The position numbers and the translations under genes were made by a program. Below are positions 61,793 to 64,000 of a stretch of 64,000 nt of DNA, in pieces. Within the stretch, counting starts at the first letter, position 1, and the number at the start of each line of letters is the position of its first letter. This DNA comes from Muribaculaceae bacterium (GTDB taxonomy: Bacteria > Bacteroidota > Bacteroidia > Bacteroidales > Muribaculaceae): assembly GCA_017427945.1 (NCBI GenBank), contig JAFRRT010000012.1, forward strand, positions 241,109 through 305,108, in the 5' to 3' direction. Under the pieces are notes generated by a model. It was not told the DNA's origin. It did no database searches and saw only the letters and a program-made list of their open reading frames with translations.

Positions 61793-63805
61793 ATGAGAAA
61801 AATCAGTTTTTTATTTATGATGCTCATCACTCTGGCAGCGGTAGCTGGCAACAATGTCAAAGCCGTTGACCGTGCTAATCTGGACCCGTCAGTTGAGCCC
61901 GGAGAGAACTTCTACCGCTATGCCTGTGGCGGCTGGATGCTTGCCAATCCGCTGGACCCGCAGTATGCGCGTTTCGGCACGTTTGACCAGTTGCGCGAGA
62001 ACAGTCTCGACCAGGTTAAGCAAATCGTCACCAACTTGGGTACCAACCACGCTCGCGGCACCATCAAGCAAAAAGTCGGTGACCTCTATGCGTTAGGTAT
62101 GGACAGCGTGCGCCTCAACAACGAGGGAGCAGCACCGCTCAATGAATATATCACTCTCATCAAGTCGCTCTCTCGCGACCAGTTCATGGGCGCTATCGCC
62201 GACCAGCACAAGGGCATTGGAGCGCCTTTCTTCAACTCAGCTGTTATGGCCGACCTGAAGGACTCCAATACCAACTTGTTCTACCTCACGCAGGATGGAC
62301 TGGGCATGGGCGACCGTGACTACTACCTTGACAACGACGCAAACACCGTCAAGGTGCGTAACGCCTACATCAACTATATCCAGCAGATTTTCCAACTCAT
62401 AGGCTTCAACAAGGGCAATGCCAAAAAGGCCGCCAAGCATGTGATGGAAATCGAAACCGCACTGGCTCAAGTGGCCATGACACGTGAAGAGACACGCGAC
62501 TACAGCAAGCTCTACAACGTGATGAGCCTGGACCAGCTGCGTGCTGACTACCCCAACATGGACTGGGGCCAGTACTTCGCTACCCTCGACATCAACGATA
62601 TTGACAAGGTGTGCGTTTTCCAGCCCAAGTCGCTGGCTAAAGTAAACGAGATGATGAAGTCGCTCAAGTTAGATGAGATTAAGGAATACCTTATCTTCAA
62701 GTATGCCGACGCAGCATCCCCCTACTTGAGTGACGCCTTTGCCGATGCGAACTTTGACATGTACAGCCGTGCTATGAGCGGCAAACAGGTAAAAATGCCG
62801 CGCTGGAAACACTCTCTCGAAGTGCCCAACACACTTTTAGGCGAGGCTGTTGGTCAACTCTATGTTGAGAAATACTTCCCTGCCGACTCCAAGAAGAAGA
62901 TGCAGCAGCTGGTGGACAACCTCAAGAGGGCTTTGGGTGAGCACATTGCCACCCTGTCGTGGATGAGTCCCAAGACCAAGGTCAACGCACTGGTGAAGCT
63001 CAACAGCTTTACTGTAAAGATCGGTTACCCTGACAAATGGCGCGACTACAGCGCTCTCGATATCGACCCGGACAAGAGTTACTGGGAGAATATACTTGCT
63101 GCCCGTCGTTTCCAGGCAGAATATGAGTACGACCAGTTGAATAAGCCCGTTGACAAGGAACGCTGGTTTATGACACCTCAAACGGTCAATGCCTACTACG
63201 AGCCTTCAAGCAACGAGATTTGCTTCCCCGCAGGCATCCTGCAGGCTCCCTATTTTGATCCCGATGCCGACGATGCGTGCAACTACGGCGCCATTGGTGT
63301 GGTAATCGGCCATGAGATGACCCACGGCTTTGATGACCAGGGCCGCAACTTTGACCAAAACGGTAACATGGTGGACTGGTGGACTGCCGAGGACGCTGCC
63401 AAGTTCCAGGAACTTGCCAACAAATTGGGAGCGCAATACAGTGCTGAGATAATTGCTGATGACGTTCATGCCAACGGTCAATTCACTATGGGCGAGAACA
63501 TCGCCGACCATGGCGGATTGCGCGTAGCCTACAGTGCCTTCAAGAATACCGAGCAAGGTAAAGGCGACAAGATGATTGACGGCTTTACTCCCGACCAACG
63601 CTTCTTCCTGAGCTATGCCAACGTGTGGGCAAACAACATCACCAAGGAGGAGATGCTGCGCCGCACCAAGGTCGATCCTCACAGTTTGGGCGTTAACCGT
63701 GTGAATGTAGCCATTCGCAACCTGGAAGAATTCTTTAATGCTTTCAACATCCAGCCCGAAATGAAGATGTGGCGCGATCCAGCCGACCGTGTCATCATCT
63801 GGTAA
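61793..63805 (+). CDS. M13 family zinc metallopeptidase (neprilysin/PepO-like), exported
   Basis: The 670-residue protein has a signal peptide (residues 1-19 to 23) and the M13 N-terminal domain (DPSVEPGENFYRYACGGWML in the first 45 residues). The catalytic domain has GHEMTHGFDDQG with zinc ligands His507 and His511 and catalytic Glu508, and the third ligand Glu568 in GENIADHGGL. The C-terminus ends W like other members, needed for folding. It cleaves oligopeptides in the periplasm or at the surface. It ends before a strong terminator and shares the promoter of the SGNH gene. Confidence 0.96.
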   Translation: MRKISFLFMMLITLAAVAGNNVKAVDRANLDPSVEPGENFYRYACGGWMLANPLDPQYARFGTFDQLRENSLDQVKQIVTNLGTNHARGTIKQKVGDLYALGMDSVRLNNEGAAPLNEYITLIKSLSRDQFMGAIADQHKGIGAPFFNSAVMADLKDSNTNLFYLTQDGLGMGDRDYYLDNDANTVKVRNAYINYIQQIFQLIGFNKGNAKKAAKHVMEIETALAQVAMTREETRDYSKLYNVMSLDQLRADYPNMDWGQYFATLDINDIDKVCVFQPKSLAKVNEMMKSLKLDEIKEYLIFKYADAASPYLSDAFADANFDMYSRAMSGKQVKMPRWKHSLEVPNTLLGEAVGQLYVEKYFPADSKKKMQQLVDNLKRALGEHIATLSWMSPKTKVNALVKLNSFTVKIGYPDKWRDYSALDIDPDKSYWENILAARRFQAEYEYDQLNKPVDKERWFMTPQTVNAYYEPSSNEICFPAGILQAPYFDPDADDACNYGAIGVVIGHEMTHGFDDQGRNFDQNGNMVDWWTAEDAAKFQELANKLGAQYSAEIIADDVHANGQFTMGENIADHGGLRVAYSAFKNTEQGKGDKMIDGFTPDQRFFLSYANVWANNITKEEMLRRTKVDPHSLGVNRVNVAIRNLEEFFNAFNIQPEMKMWRDPADRVIIW

Positions 63806-63826
63806 CAGAATACAAGAACTGAACTC

Positions 63827-63863
63827 AAAGAAGGCTGCGTCGTAAAACGCAGCCTTCTTTCTT
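63827..63863 (+). terminator. Terminator after the M13 peptidase gene
   Basis: A 14-base perfect stem (63827-63840 with 63847-63860), six-base loop and a T-rich run form a strong rho-independent terminator. Confidence 0.9.
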
Positions 63864-63886
63864 TATTGCTCTTCAAGAGCTATGAT

Positions 63887-63928
63887 ACAAAAAACGAGAG
63901 GCGACATCATTGCTGACATCACCTCTCT
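63887..63928 (-). terminator. Terminator of the rRNA operon with GCAA tetraloop
   Basis: On the minus strand GAGAGGTGATGTCA pairs with TGATGTCGCCTCTC (14 pairs, three of them G-T) around a GCAA loop of the GNRA type and is followed by a run of Ts (63894-63888). It lies a few bases after the 5S rRNA end. Confidence 0.85.
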
Positions 63929-63931
63929 TAG

Positions 63932-64000
63932 GGGGCGGTTACCTACTCTCCCACTTTCGCAGTACCATCGGCGTGGTGAGGCTTAACTTCTCTGTTCGGA
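63932..64000 (-). rRNA. rrf: 5S ribosomal RNA (partial, 5' end outside window)
   Basis: The minus strand reads CCGAACAGAGAAGTTAAGCC at its visible start and GATGGTACTGCGAAAGTGGG followed by AGAGTAGGTAACCGCC at the end, the conserved 3' half of 5S rRNA. The exact 3' base is approximate. The rest of the rRNA operon lies beyond the window. Confidence 0.93.

Noticed and set aside
1-64000. CRISPR arrays, insertion sequences, prophage or integrase genes
   Set aside because: No regularly spaced repeats, transposase motifs or phage structural genes were seen anywhere; the few inverted repeats are terminators or single hairpins.

Overview
The window reads as a chromosomal segment of a gut- or rumen-type Bacteroidales bacterium (Prevotellaceae/Muribaculaceae-like; family level is inference). 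Reasons: the ribosomal gene order rpsL-rpsG-fusA-rpsJ...secY-map-infA-rpmJ-rpsM-rpsK-rpsD-rpoA-rplQ with no tuf and no adk; zinc-free forms of S14 and L36; almost no Shine-Dalgarno sites; and repeated Bacteroidetes-type promoters (-7 TAnnTTTG, in several cases with a TTTG-like -33 box 19-20 bases upstream). Base composition is near half GC by eye. There are no insertion sequences, phage genes or CRISPR arrays.

Layout. (1) 1-2340, minus: envelope polysaccharide operon (GtrB-like glycosyltransferase, KdsC-like phosphatase, flippase cut by the window edge). (2) 2476-9747, plus: housekeeping run yicC, gmk, nadD, a DUF5063 protein, an M18 aminopeptidase, an ABC-F ATPase and umuC. (3) 9801-10505, minus: a SIMPL protein; then pta-ackA (10748-13026, plus), the acetate/ATP pathway. 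(4) 13105-16721, minus: a GH9 glycoside hydrolase fused to a NodB-type deacetylase, translationally coupled to a membrane acyltransferase. (5) 16914-30126, plus: the most striking part, six closely packed genes: a sensor PP2C phosphatase/anti-sigma-type kinase, a STAS antagonist, an outer-membrane barrel protein, a 2416-residue NRPS (C-A-T-C-A-T-R), a MATE exporter and an Sfp-type phosphopantetheinyl transferase. (6) 30366-34705: short-chain fatty acid transporter, tRNA-Arg(CCG), ung, rpsO, a ROK sugar kinase and a small lipoprotein. (7) 34810-53142, minus: an unbroken ribosomal protein/translation/secretion supercluster from rpsL to rplQ. (8) 53143-54391: a mostly empty AT-rich stretch and one small membrane protein gene. 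(9) 54392-57723, minus: clpS-clpA-aat, a compact N-degron module. (10) 57924-63805, plus: a hybrid two-component regulator whose His and Asp phosphoacceptors are both Asn, a small ORF, an SGNH hydrolase and an M13 peptidase. (11) 63887-64000, minus: the 3' end of a 5S rRNA gene and its terminator.

The main candidate for an undescribed system is region 5. The NRPS has a complete two-module line ending in a thioester reductase, so an N-capped dipeptide aldehyde (or a pyrazinone derived from it) is the expected product class. Its activating enzyme (PPTase), an exporter (MATE) and a possible outer-membrane channel are encoded beside it. The first two genes are a full partner-switching circuit, which suggests that a periplasmic signal controls synthesis or that the circuit responds to the product. 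A second candidate is the pseudo-hybrid regulator at 57924-60773.
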